64,000 nucleotides of DNA. Source: Clostridium scatologenes. Lineage in GTDB: Bacteria > Bacillota > Clostridia > Clostridiales > Clostridiaceae. The stretch is taken from NCBI RefSeq assembly GCF_000968375.1, contig NZ_CP009933.1:2418001-2482000 (forward strand), in the 5' to 3' direction. The stretch's first letter is position 1; each line of letters begins with the position of its first letter. The notes beneath the pieces were generated by a model. The model did no database searches. It had not been told where the DNA came from and saw nothing but the letters and a program-made list of their open reading frames with translations. Position numbers and translations under genes: made by a program. This document shows, piece by piece, positions 17,667 through 27,155 of this stretch.

Positions 17667-19004
17667 GTGAACAAAAGTGAATTAAAAAAAGAAATTGGTC
17701 TTGTTCCTGCTCTTGCAATCGTTATCGGTATGGTTATCGGTTCAGGTGTATTCTTTAAACCTACAGCTGTATTTACATCAACAGGAGCGCCTGGATTGGG
17801 TATGATGGCTTGGATTTTAGGAGGAATCATATCTATAGCAGGTGGTCTTACAGCTGCAGAAATATCTGCAGCAATACCTAGAACAGGTGGAATGATAGCA
17901 TATTTGGAGGAAACTTATGGAGATGTCTGGGGATACCTTTTAGGTTGGGCTCAAACAGTTATATATTTTCCAGCTAATATAGCTGCACTTGCAATAATAT
18001 TTGCAACTCAAGTTGTGTCATTATTAAGTTTAAATGATTCAATGTTAAAAATAATAGCAATTATAGTTATAATCTTTTTAGTATGCATGAATTCATTGGG
18101 ATCAAAAACAGGAGGAGCTATTCAAACTATAGCTACAGTTTGTAAGCTAATACCATTATTTGCAATTATAATAATGGGACTTGCAAGCAATAGTAGTGGT
18201 GCAGTAAGGTTATTACCAATGACAGCTGCTGATCATCCAATAGCTACAAGTCTTGGTTCGGCATTGGTGGCTACAATGTTTGCTTATGAAGGCTGGATAA
18301 ATGTTGGAGCTATATCAGGAGAAATGAAAAATCCAGGTAAAGATTTGCCAAGAGCTATTGTAGGTGGATTATCATTAGTTATGGCAATATATGTAATAAT
18401 AAATGTAGCTTATTTATTCGTATTACCAGCATCTACTCTGGCTGCTACAAAAACACCAGCTGCTGATGTTGCAAAAATAATTTTTGGTCAGTCAGGCGGA
18501 AAAATTATAACTATAGGTATATTAGTGTCCATATTTGGAGCGTTAAATGGATACATATTGACAGGAGCCAGAATACCATATGCAATGGCAATAGAAAACA
18601 AATTGCCAGGAAGCAACTGGCTTGCAAAATTGCATCCAAAATATAAATCACCTATAAATAGTAGTATATTAGTGGCTATCATATCAATAATACTTGTATT
18701 TTCAGGAAAGTTTGATCAGTTAACAGACTTATTGGTATTTGTAATATGGATATTCTATGTTATGACATTCTGTGCAGTAATTACTCTTAGAAAAAAACAG
18801 CCAGATTTACACAGACCATATAGGGTTCCACTATACCCTATAATTCCAGCTATAGCTATTTTAGGCGGAGCATATATAATATTAAACACTTTATTTACTC
18901 AACCTATGAATGCTGGAATAGGTATACTATTTACTATAATAGGTTATCCTATATATTTATCTAGAAAGAATAAGTTTAAGAAATCAGATGATAATATTGC
19001 ATAA
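17667..19004 (+). CDS. APC-family amino-acid permease under glycine riboswitch
   Basis: This 445-aa protein has about 12 membrane helices and the APC helix-1 motif (IVIGMVIGSGVFFKP), as in LAT/Steady-type and SteT-like exchangers (GGIISIAGGLTAAEISAAIPRTGG). The GTG start at 17667 lies 10 nt after AAGGAGG. The glycine-riboswitch leader and terminator upstream suggest that glycine, or a closely linked amino acid, is moved by it; export of excess or exchange cannot be told apart by sequence. There is a 204-nt untranslated stretch between terminator and start in which I see nothing further. A strong terminator follows. Confidence 0.88.
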   Translation: MNKSELKKEIGLVPALAIVIGMVIGSGVFFKPTAVFTSTGAPGLGMMAWILGGIISIAGGLTAAEISAAIPRTGGMIAYLEETYGDVWGYLLGWAQTVIYFPANIAALAIIFATQVVSLLSLNDSMLKIIAIIVIIFLVCMNSLGSKTGGAIQTIATVCKLIPLFAIIIMGLASNSSGAVRLLPMTAADHPIATSLGSALVATMFAYEGWINVGAISGEMKNPGKDLPRAIVGGLSLVMAIYVIINVAYLFVLPASTLAATKTPAADVAKIIFGQSGGKIITIGILVSIFGALNGYILTGARIPYAMAIENKLPGSNWLAKLHPKYKSPINSSILVAIISIILVFSGKFDQLTDLLVFVIWIFYVMTFCAVITLRKKQPDLHRPYRVPLYPIIPAIAILGGAYIILNTLFTQPMNAGIGILFTIIGYPIYLSRKNKFKKSDDNIA

Positions 19005-19020
19005 TTAAATTTAATTTGGG

Positions 19021-19064
19021 CAATAAAAAATAATGCGAGGCTTTGCTTCGCATTATTTTTATTG
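19021..19064. terminator. Bidirectional terminator, permease / helicase
   Basis: AAAAATAATGCGA (19026-19038) pairs perfectly with TCGCATTATTTTT (19048-19060). The A and T tracts give T runs on both strands, which suits the convergent genes. Confidence 0.9.
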
Positions 19065-19079
19065 TATTAAGTTAAAATT

Positions 19080-21668
19080 TTATACTATATTTATATAATT
19101 TGATGGTATAAAATCTATAAACTCACTTTTGGTTGTTCTTTTATACCTTCCATCAGTGTTGCAGGTAATATAAAGATGTTTTTTAGCTCTTGTCATTGCC
19201 ACATAAAAAGTTCTTTTTTCTTCTTCCAGATTATTTGACTTTATTGACATATATGATGGAAATGTATTCTGCTGTGCACCAGAAATAAATACAGTTTCAT
19301 ACTCTAATCCCTTTGCCTGATGAACTGTTATTATTGGTATTCTAGGCTTTTTGGTTCTATTAATAACGAGTGATTCCAACTCACCATTTGAAAGAGAAGT
19401 TATTCTAATAATATCTAATAAGGAATCCCTGCTGTTTTTATTCTTATTGTCAATTTCTCTTAAAAGCACATAAAAATCCCTAAGTCTTTCAATCTTTTCT
19501 CTACCTTCATCTCCAGTGTATAAAGTTTTTAAACTAAAGCCGTTTACAATTTTATTTACAATATCATGAGGTCTACTTCCTTCTGCTTCTTCAAAAAGAT
19601 TATTTAATTTAGAAGCTACATTGTTAAACGCTTTTAAATGTTTTGACATATAAGATATTCTCTCCATTGAAGTAGGTATAATATCATCCTTAATGGCTCT
19701 TACAAGAATATCCTTTGTAGCTTGTATATCATCCATTGCATCATGACTTGGTTTATTTTCAGTTTCAAATATATTACTTAATGTTTCAAGCTTATGATTA
19801 CGTAAATTTGGATGAAATCTTCTGTAAATATCTAATGTATCATAAAAAGCTTTAAATTTAGGCTTACCCAATCCAGCTCTTTGAAGTTCGCTAGTCAATA
19901 TATTAATATCATATTGAACATTGTGTCCAACTATTACTGAGTCCTCTGAGAACCTTACAAATTCTTTTAAAACAGTATTTTTATCTTCTCCATTCTTCTT
20001 TAAAAATTCATCACTAAAACCATGAACATGCTCTGAGTTCTTAACTGATTTATTATTCTTAAGAAATCTTTCAAATTTCTCTGTTACTTGTCCATTTTTA
20101 TTTACCTTAATAGCTGCAATTTGAATAATCTCATCTTCAGTTACATCAACTCCTGTACTCTCCACATCAAATACTATAATATTATCCTTCTGAAATTCAT
20201 CTATAAGTAATGAATATTTATCACCATATTTGAACACATTATCATCTATAAAATCTGATAAGGATATACCTAACTTTTTGTATTTTTCTGATTCAATGGC
20301 TTCAAAGGTTTTATCTCCTACCCCTGTTGGTAGTCGCTTCACTATTCTCTTTAAACTAATAGAATCATATCTGTTTGCAATGAGCTTTAAAAAAGCTATT
20401 ACATCCTTTATTTCTTGTCTTCTAAAAAATTTAAATTGATCCACTAAAATAAATTCAAAATTTACAGCTTCAGGTTTCATAATACTCTTTAATTGTTCAC
20501 TTAAATTTATATTATATCTATTATCTCTTGTGAGTACGCATATATTATCTGCATTTCCATTTTTCTTTTCTAAATTTATTACTTCATCATATATAAATCT
20601 TGCCTCTTCTCTTAAATTATCTGCTATCTTTAATGAAATTTTATCTCCATCATCCTTTGATTCACTCTCAATACCTTCTTTATATGTATCCCTCATATCT
20701 ATTGGAAAGGCATTCTCAAGATATTTTAACGAAGCTTCTGTTAAATTTTTTGTAGCTCTATAATTAGTATTAAATATAATTTCCTTTGGAGCATAATTTT
20801 CTTTAAAGCTTTTAAATATCCTATTAGGCTCAGAACCTCTCCAACCATAAATTGTCTGAAATTTATCTCCACATATTAGAACGTTGTTTTCCTTGAACAA
20901 CTTTTCTATTATGGAATACTCCAGCATACTTGTATCTTGTACTTCATCTATATTTATGTACTTGTATCTATTTATATATGAATTAATTACCTCTGTATTA
21001 TTAAACAATTCCTTAGCCTTAATTATTAAATCTGCAAAATCAAGACCATGATTATAATAAAGTAAAGAGTTATAAGAATTAACAAAAATACTTCCTTTAT
21101 CCCTTAAAATTTCTTTTAATTCATAATTTAAATTACCTTTTTCATTACATATTTGATTTATTTTATCTTCATTTGTTTTAAAAATCATTCTAACAGCACT
21201 ACTACAATCTTCTACAGTATCATTACTATAAATATTATTTTTAGCAATGGTCAATTTTACAGTATCAATAAACTTCTGTAATGTTGAAACTGAAAAATCA
21301 AAATAATTACAGTATTTTATAAGCTCCTTACAATCTTCTTCATCAAAAATTGTAAAATCAGTAAAAACATCTGTTCCCTTTTTAGCTTCCTGTTTAATTA
21401 CATCAAAACAAAAGCTGTGGAATGTTTTTACTGTAATGTCCTTTGCTGAAGCGCCTACTATGCCTTCGATTCTTTCTCTCATTTCCTTACAAGCTTTATT
21501 AGTAAAAGTAATACACAATATTTCTGAAGGATCAGCCTTACCCTTGTCAATTATATTTGCAACTCTTTTGGACAAAGTCTCTGTTTTTCCAGTACCTGCT
21601 GATGCAAGTAATATGACGTTTCTTTCAAGCTCATTTATCAACATCTCCTGCTGCTCATTCATACTCAT
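19080..21668 (-). CDS. UvrD/PcrA-like helicase with embedded DnaQ-type 3'-5' exonuclease
   Basis: This 862-aa protein begins like a superfamily-1A helicase: Walker A LASAGTGKTETLSKRV, LCITFTNKACKEMRER, DEVQDTS (motif II) and GDKFQTIYGWRGS (motif III). Near residues 505-665 a complete DEDDh exonuclease is inserted: FDVESTG (DxE), VGHNVQYD and HDAMDDIQAT. The helicase then resumes with IPIITVHQAKGLEYETVFI (motif V) and EEEKRTFYVAMTRAKKHLYI (motif VI). It should unwind 3'-5' and degrade a 3' strand in one chain, plausibly in repair or recombination. The ATG follows GGAGGGG by 8 nt. It is alone, with no nuclease partner next door, so an AddAB-like role is not supported. All catalytic motifs look intact. 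Confidence 0.9.
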   Translation of the reverse strand: MSMNEQQEMLINELERNVILLASAGTGKTETLSKRVANIIDKGKADPSEILCITFTNKACKEMRERIEGIVGASAKDITVKTFHSFCFDVIKQEAKKGTDVFTDFTIFDEEDCKELIKYCNYFDFSVSTLQKFIDTVKLTIAKNNIYSNDTVEDCSSAVRMIFKTNEDKINQICNEKGNLNYELKEILRDKGSIFVNSYNSLLYYNHGLDFADLIIKAKELFNNTEVINSYINRYKYINIDEVQDTSMLEYSIIEKLFKENNVLICGDKFQTIYGWRGSEPNRIFKSFKENYAPKEIIFNTNYRATKNLTEASLKYLENAFPIDMRDTYKEGIESESKDDGDKISLKIADNLREEARFIYDEVINLEKKNGNADNICVLTRDNRYNINLSEQLKSIMKPEAVNFEFILVDQFKFFRRQEIKDVIAFLKLIANRYDSISLKRIVKRLPTGVGDKTFEAIESEKYKKLGISLSDFIDDNVFKYGDKYSLLIDEFQKDNIIVFDVESTGVDVTEDEIIQIAAIKVNKNGQVTEKFERFLKNNKSVKNSEHVHGFSDEFLKKNGEDKNTVLKEFVRFSEDSVIVGHNVQYDINILTSELQRAGLGKPKFKAFYDTLDIYRRFHPNLRNHKLETLSNIFETENKPSHDAMDDIQATKDILVRAIKDDIIPTSMERISYMSKHLKAFNNVASKLNNLFEEAEGSRPHDIVNKIVNGFSLKTLYTGDEGREKIERLRDFYVLLREIDNKNKNSRDSLLDIIRITSLSNGELESLVINRTKKPRIPIITVHQAKGLEYETVFISGAQQNTFPSYMSIKSNNLEEEKRTFYVAMTRAKKHLYITCNTDGRYKRTTKSEFIDFIPSNYINIV

Positions 21669-21880
21669 AGCTTTATCCCCTCCAATCTCTTTACAAATAC
21701 TATGTTACTATTTATTTGCTGTTTTTTCTACATATCCTGTCTAATATTATAATTTACTTCACTTCCACCGAATTCTCGTATCACATAATTTTACATCTAT
21801 ATATAATTTATCAATTAAAGTAACTTATATGATATAATTAATTATATTTAATTTACTTGATATCAAAAGGAGTGTCATTA

Positions 21881-23392
21881 TTGAAAATAAATACTAAATT
21901 ACCATACAGTATCCTAGTTATATTTTTTATTATCTTTTTGCCTACTTTTGTACAAGCATCTGAGTCCAAAAACATAATTGAACATTATAGTTATAGTACT
22001 GAAGTGAATGACTTAAATAAAAAAACTTTTAAGATTCATAACAAACAACATATAAACAAAACTTTAATTTCATATGATAATAACAATTGTAATACTATAG
22101 AACAATTAGAAGAATTAGCTAAAGACAATATACTTAATAAAAATACAAATTTTTCAATACATTATACAGGAAATCTTTCAGATTTATCAGGTTCACAAAA
22201 ATTACCAAATAAAATAATGGATTATGTTATTGCATATGATAATTATGCAGGATATTGTGTTACTAACTGTATTACAACTTATTCTGGCTATGACAAGAAT
22301 ATAGATATAAAATTTGATGTAACGTATTTATTAACACATGATGAAGAAATTTGGGTAGATAATAAGGTGGATTCTATAATTCAAAATATAATAAGAGATT
22401 CTATGACCCAGGATCAAAAAGAGAAAGCTATACATGATTACATAGTTGCAAATGTTGCTTATGATGAAACTGCTAAAAAAAATAGTCCTTATAATGCTTT
22501 ACATGATGGAATAACAATGTGTGGGGGATATACGCTTCTAGCATGTAAAATGTTAAATAAAGTAAATATAAAAAATTTACTTGTTTTAGGTAAAGTAGAT
22601 GGAAGCAGCATTAATAATCATATCTGGAATTTAGTAAATATAAATGAAAAATGGTATCATTTAGATTGTACATGGGATGATCCAGTACCAGATATTCCCA
22701 ATCATGTATGTTACAATTATTACAACTTAACAGACGATGAATTAGCAAAAGATCATAATTGGGAAATGTCAAAGTATCCATTTGCTGAAACAAAATACAA
22801 TTTAAGCATTATCAATATTCCTGTTAAAGCTGTACAATTAGATAAACATCACATAACCTTAAAAATAGGAGAAACTACTTCACTAGCTGCTAACGTATTG
22901 CCAGTTAATGCCTCTAATAATTCTATAAAGTGGAAATTTAATGCAGAAGGAATAATTTATTTTGATGGAAAAACTATGAAAGGCGTAAAATCTGGTACAG
23001 TTTATATAAATGCAGTATCTGATGATGGAAGTTTTGAAGATACTTGTGTTGTAACAGTAACTAATGAAATTGCAGACCCAATAGATATTAATGATTCAAC
23101 ACAATTACAAGAAAAAACTGATGTAGATAACGATAAATCATGGAAAATAAGGTTTAATAAAAATATATCTACTTCTGCATTAAACAAAGATAATGTGTAT
23201 ATATTAGATGAATTTAATAATAAAGTAGATATTAATTTAAAGTTTGATGTAAGTAAAGATACTTTAATAGTTGAACCTTTAAAAAATTATGATTCAGGCA
23301 AAACTTATTATCTAGTTATAAATAAAAAAATTTCTTCTGATTCAGGGAAAAAAATGAGTAAAACTGATATAATGAAATTTTCAATTAAATAA
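21881..23392 (+). CDS. Secreted transglutaminase-like protein with Ig-like domains
   Basis: The TTG start at 21881, 8 nt after AGGAG, gives a 503-aa product beginning with a signal peptide (LPYSILVIFFIIFLPTFVQA). The middle holds a transglutaminase-core domain: Cys214 in TMCGGYTLLA, His247 in NNHIWNLV and Asp262 in YHLDCTWDDP form the expected triad. A Big_2 Ig-like domain (about 320-400) and a final SbsA-type Ig-like domain (about 415-503, WKIRFNKNIS...DNVYILD) follow. In clostridia such proteins act outside the cell, as proteases or cross-linking enzymes on the wall; the actual reaction is not known. It is monocistronic. Confidence 0.85.
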   Translation: MKINTKLPYSILVIFFIIFLPTFVQASESKNIIEHYSYSTEVNDLNKKTFKIHNKQHINKTLISYDNNNCNTIEQLEELAKDNILNKNTNFSIHYTGNLSDLSGSQKLPNKIMDYVIAYDNYAGYCVTNCITTYSGYDKNIDIKFDVTYLLTHDEEIWVDNKVDSIIQNIIRDSMTQDQKEKAIHDYIVANVAYDETAKKNSPYNALHDGITMCGGYTLLACKMLNKVNIKNLLVLGKVDGSSINNHIWNLVNINEKWYHLDCTWDDPVPDIPNHVCYNYYNLTDDELAKDHNWEMSKYPFAETKYNLSIINIPVKAVQLDKHHITLKIGETTSLAANVLPVNASNNSIKWKFNAEGIIYFDGKTMKGVKSGTVYINAVSDDGSFEDTCVVTVTNEIADPIDINDSTQLQEKTDVDNDKSWKIRFNKNISTSALNKDNVYILDEFNNKVDINLKFDVSKDTLIVEPLKNYDSGKTYYLVINKKISSDSGKKMSKTDIMKFSIK

Positions 23393-23409
23393 AAAGATAA
23401 GTAATTTAA

Positions 23410-23454
23410 AGAACGTAAATAGATTTGAATTTCACACAAATCTACTTACGTTCT
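23410..23454 (+). terminator. Terminator hairpin after transglutaminase-like gene
   Basis: An 18-bp inverted repeat (23410-23427 with 23437-23454) with one mismatch closes a 9-nt loop. It lies 18 nt after the stop codon and between convergent genes. Confidence 0.7.
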
Positions 23455-23539
23455 CATATATTTTACATTCTTTAAAATGGTGATTCGTTAATGCAACATT
23501 TTTTTGACTTCTCTAATTTCTATCTTTAAAAATTAGTAC

Positions 23540-24562
23540 TTAAATACATGGAAAGCTTTTATATATTTGATCAAATATATTATTTGAAATAACTCCTGTT
23601 CCGCCTATAACAGTTAAATCTGACATTCTATTTATATTATGACGTATAAAATATATTGCATTAGTTGTTGATGAAGTACCATCACTGTCTAATAATATCA
23701 ATGGTGACTTATTCTTTCCCGCTAATACAGATGCCACTAATGCATCTGCATATCCATCATCACTACTTGCATTTACAATATACATATTATTAAAATTCAA
23801 TGATGAACTAAATTTTGATAATACTTTTAAATTAGTATCAAATCTATCAGCTCCTCCATCAACTCTTAAGACACCATTAACTGCATTGAACATTTCATCA
23901 TTTATTACATATTCTGTTCCAACGACTGTAACTTTTGAGTTATTTGATTTTACAAAATTAATAGTTGACTTCATATAATTTATATCATTGTTAGCTAACA
24001 AAAGAATCTGTTCTTCACCTGAAGCTATTGGTGCTGCAGACAAAGCATCTGAAAATCCTTCACCACTAGCCATTATAATATTACTTGGATCTACTCCTAA
24101 TCTAATTAATTCCTTGCCAACAGATATATTTGTTTCATACCTATTTGATCCACCTAATTCTATTAGTGTATATTTAGATTTTAAGCCTTCTCTTACATTC
24201 TGTGAAATGGAAGCATTTCCACCTATTATATATATTTTTTTAGCTTCTAATTCGGCTAGGGCTTCTTTAGTACTTGCATCTAATGCATTACTTGGTGTTA
24301 ATAATATAGGAGCATCTAATTTTTTAGCCAATACAGAAGCACTTACCGCATCCGCATATCCTTCTCCAGACACTAATACAACATTATCTGAATTTCTCCA
24401 ATTTGTTGTAGCAATTTGTGCTGCTGTAATATATCTATCAGCACCACTTATTCTTGTCACTCTTCCTGCTTCTGCCTTAGCTGGATTATCTAATAAAATT
24501 GTAGTTAAAAATAATGATATAATCTCCACACATATAAAATATTTAAAAACTTTTCTAAACAT
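23540..24562 (-). CDS. Secreted CWB2-repeat cell-wall protein
   Basis: The start is set at ATG 24562, which has GGAG 12 nt upstream; a TTG at 24580 has no ribosome-binding site. The 340-aa product has a signal peptide (VFKYFICVEIISLFLTTILL, cut near AKAEA), then three CWB2 repeats beginning RISGADRYITA, ELGGSNRYETN and RVDGGADRFDTN, with little else. It is thus essentially a wall anchor without a cargo domain. It lies 38 nt downstream of the leucine-rich-repeat gene on the same strand, so the two are probably co-transcribed, and it may bind or display its partner. Confidence 0.87.
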   Translation of the reverse strand: MFRKVFKYFICVEIISLFLTTILLDNPAKAEAGRVTRISGADRYITAAQIATTNWRNSDNVVLVSGEGYADAVSASVLAKKLDAPILLTPSNALDASTKEALAELEAKKIYIIGGNASISQNVREGLKSKYTLIELGGSNRYETNISVGKELIRLGVDPSNIIMASGEGFSDALSAAPIASGEEQILLLANNDINYMKSTINFVKSNNSKVTVVGTEYVINDEMFNAVNGVLRVDGGADRFDTNLKVLSKFSSSLNFNNMYIVNASSDDGYADALVASVLAGKNKSPLILLDSDGTSSTTNAIYFIRHNINRMSDLTVIGGTGVISNNIFDQIYKSFPCI

Positions 24563-24600
24563 TTTCTTATACCACTCCAATCTACATTTTACATATAATT

Positions 24601-26631
24601 TTATTTACCAATTCCGCCCCACTCTACAACAGTAAATCCATTACGCTTAAATTGTTTTATTTCAGGCTTTTTAATTTGTAAATTCTCATTATCCTTAATA
24701 GGTACAAAGTAAAAATAAGCTCTTAAAATTGAATCTGGTTCTTTAGATAAATTTAACTTTATTGCTTCATTTATTTCTTTAGGATCAAGGTAATAAACCG
24801 CATACCTACTGCTTTTCCAGTTTAATTCTTTTGACCAGTATTCAATAAAGTCTGATTTCTCCCTTGAATTTAAACCTATTGAAGTCAATATACTATTCAT
24901 TTCTTCATTAAAACTACTCTTATTTACAATCCATCCCTTATCCAAAGTAAATTTATAATTAATTAAAGCTTCATAGAATAAGAAATTATAAGTATTATCA
25001 ATCTTTCCACTTGGGTCAACTGTTACCTTCCATCCTCCATTATATTCTGGAATTGATTTAGTTATCCTCCCCTTAGGAGTAACTTGTACTGATAATTCTT
25101 CTGTTTTTTCTGGATACAAATATATATTAGGTTTTTTCACTGGAATCTCATTAATATGACACTGAGGTAGAGCATTTTTTAAAGCTTGTATATCCGCATC
25201 ACTTATTGGATTACTAAGCAAAATAAGCTCTTGTAAGTTAGCTAAATTTTTAAATACACTTACATCACTTATTTCATTGTAACTTAAATCAATCGCTCTT
25301 AAATTAGTCAATCCCTTTAATGTACTTATATCGCTTATTTTATTATAATATAAATTAAGTGTTTTTAAATTCGTCAATTTATTAAATTCACCTATATTGC
25401 TAATTTGATTATTAGATAAATTAAGATCCTTTAAATTATTCAATTCTTTTAATGTATTTGCTGTATCACTTATTTGATTACTGCTTAAATCAAGTGTTTG
25501 TAAATTACTTAATCCTTTTAATCCATTTATATTACTGATTTTATTGCTATTTAGCTTAAGCATTTTTAAACTAGTTAATTTATTCAATTCATCTATATTA
25601 CTAATTTCATTAGTAGATAAATTAAGGTCATTTAAACTAGTTACTTCCTTTAATACATTTACTATGCTGCTTATATCACTTATTTGGTTACCGCTTAAAT
25701 CAAGCGTTTGCAAATTGCTCAATCCTTTTAAATCATTTAAATCATTTATTTTAGTATAGCCTAAATTAAGTGTTTGCAAGTTTGTTAAATTTTTCAATGC
25801 ACCTATATCACTTATTTCATTATAATTTGCTTCTGGATCAGGTGTTTCAAAATCATGATATGACACATAACCTAAATTAAGTTCCTGTAAATTAGTTAAT
25901 TTACTTAGTACACTTATATCTCTTACTTTATTATTACCTAAATTAAGCTTTTTCAAATTAGTCAAATTCTTTAATGAACTTATATCACTTATTTCATTGT
26001 GACTTAAATCAATAGATTGCAAATTAACCAAGTTTTTTAATTGATTTATATCATTAATTTCACTTTCACGTAAATTAAGCTGTTTCAAATTAGTTAAATT
26101 TTCTATTCCGCTAAGATCTTTTATTTGTCCGTTCCACATATATAGTTCAGTTATATAATCAACATCACTTTGATAAATATCCCCATTTGGCTTTTCTATT
26201 TCATCTCTTATTTCCTGCTCTAAATTTTTATCCTTGAAAGATACTATACCGCCACTATTAGGCTTTCTTTTAACATTAAAATTTAAACAGCAACCATCAT
26301 TTAATGTCTTGCCATTAATAGAATGTACTTTGTTTGCAACATGTAATGTGTAACTTTTTCCTCCTCCATATCCATACTCTGGAGCTGCTACCATAATAGA
26401 TTTGCCATCTTGTCCTAATTTTAGACTAACATCTACTGTATCACCTCTTTCATCAATTACGAATATATCTTGTCTAGTTAAATCATCCAATTGAATTTCA
26501 TAATTAAACTTAATTGTCCATGTCTTATTAGCATCTACCGTTTGATTATCTATAAAGTTTACTGCTTTAACATTAGATGAACATAGTAATAAAATACTAA
26601 AAAGTATTCCAATTATAAATTTATTTTTCAT
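24601..26631 (-). CDS. Secreted internalin-like leucine-rich-repeat protein
   Basis: This 676-aa secreted protein starts at an ATG with GGGGG upstream and has a signal peptide (IIGILFSILLLCSSNVKA). Residues about 25-125 form an SbsA-type Ig-like module (WTIKFNYEIQ...DIFVIDERG) related to the C-terminal one of the transglutaminase-like protein. Residues about 155-500 hold some 13-14 leucine-rich repeats of the 22-residue internalin type (L-x-x-L-x-L-x-x-N-x-I-x-D-I). One repeat carries an extra loop (YHDFETPDPEANY). The C-terminal 165 residues (from KKPNIYLYPEKTEELSVQV to VVEWGGIGK) are an uncharacterised beta-rich domain that I know from other secreted bacterial proteins. There is no wall-anchor motif of its own; the downstream CWB2 protein may help. 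Confidence 0.88.
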   Translation of the reverse strand: MKNKFIIGILFSILLLCSSNVKAVNFIDNQTVDANKTWTIKFNYEIQLDDLTRQDIFVIDERGDTVDVSLKLGQDGKSIMVAAPEYGYGGGKSYTLHVANKVHSINGKTLNDGCCLNFNVKRKPNSGGIVSFKDKNLEQEIRDEIEKPNGDIYQSDVDYITELYMWNGQIKDLSGIENLTNLKQLNLRESEINDINQLKNLVNLQSIDLSHNEISDISSLKNLTNLKKLNLGNNKVRDISVLSKLTNLQELNLGYVSYHDFETPDPEANYNEISDIGALKNLTNLQTLNLGYTKINDLNDLKGLSNLQTLDLSGNQISDISSIVNVLKEVTSLNDLNLSTNEISNIDELNKLTSLKMLKLNSNKISNINGLKGLSNLQTLDLSSNQISDTANTLKELNNLKDLNLSNNQISNIGEFNKLTNLKTLNLYYNKISDISTLKGLTNLRAIDLSYNEISDVSVFKNLANLQELILLSNPISDADIQALKNALPQCHINEIPVKKPNIYLYPEKTEELSVQVTPKGRITKSIPEYNGGWKVTVDPSGKIDNTYNFLFYEALINYKFTLDKGWIVNKSSFNEEMNSILTSIGLNSREKSDFIEYWSKELNWKSSRYAVYYLDPKEINEAIKLNLSKEPDSILRAYFYFVPIKDNENLQIKKPEIKQFKRNGFTVVEWGGIGK

Positions 26632-26742
26632 TTTTATCCCCCATTTATTTCCTTTAACTACAATTATAACTCTTTTTACTATGTTAATCCATAATATTCA
26701 ATCTGCAAATCTAATTTAAATAATTCTATTGTTATTCTTTGC

Positions 26743-27120
26743 TTAATATTTTTTTCGATAATGAAAATCACAATAAGGTCCACCTTCTGCCAATGTATAC
26801 TGACGTGTAATCACTGAACCTCCTAACCTATCCATATCATAATCATATGTACACATTGCTGGTGTTATTTTTGATATTCCAAGCTTTTCAAACAAATGAC
26901 ATATTCCGCAAGTGTCAAAATATGTGCAAAAACTATTTATATCATCTCCAGTTTCATAACGAAATTTCCATGTATAAGGATTAGTTTTTGTCTGTGCTTC
27001 TTCAGAATATTTATTTTGTTTTTTACAAAATATTTTATGATCACATTTTCACTCATTGCCTTATGATAATACGTTGCAATATCATCAAACTTCCACTGCA
27101 CCATTAAATCGCAACATTTT
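26743..27120 (-). pseudogene. Decayed L-2-amino-thiazoline-4-carboxylate hydrolase-like gene
   Basis: Minus-strand translation ends with the recognisable C-terminus of the ATC-hydrolase family (PF14196): FRYETGDDINSF, CTYFDTCGICHLFEKLG, ITPAMCTYDYDMD and GGPYCDFHYRKKY before TAA at 26743. The upstream part (DLMVQWKFDDIATYYHKAMSENVIIKYF) lies in another frame, the switch falling at a run of six T on the plus strand (27019-27024). The N-terminal half is missing, cut by a stop near 27123. No start or ribosome-binding site fits. This is a remnant; a sequencing indel in the homopolymer would explain the frameshift but not the missing N-terminus. Confidence 0.75.
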
Positions 27121-27155
27121 TATATTATTATATTTTTTAAGTAAATACCCTATTG

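Noticed and set aside
24601..26631. Regular short DNA repeats on the minus strand
   Set aside because: They are codons of leucine-rich repeats in a protein, not a CRISPR array or satellite.
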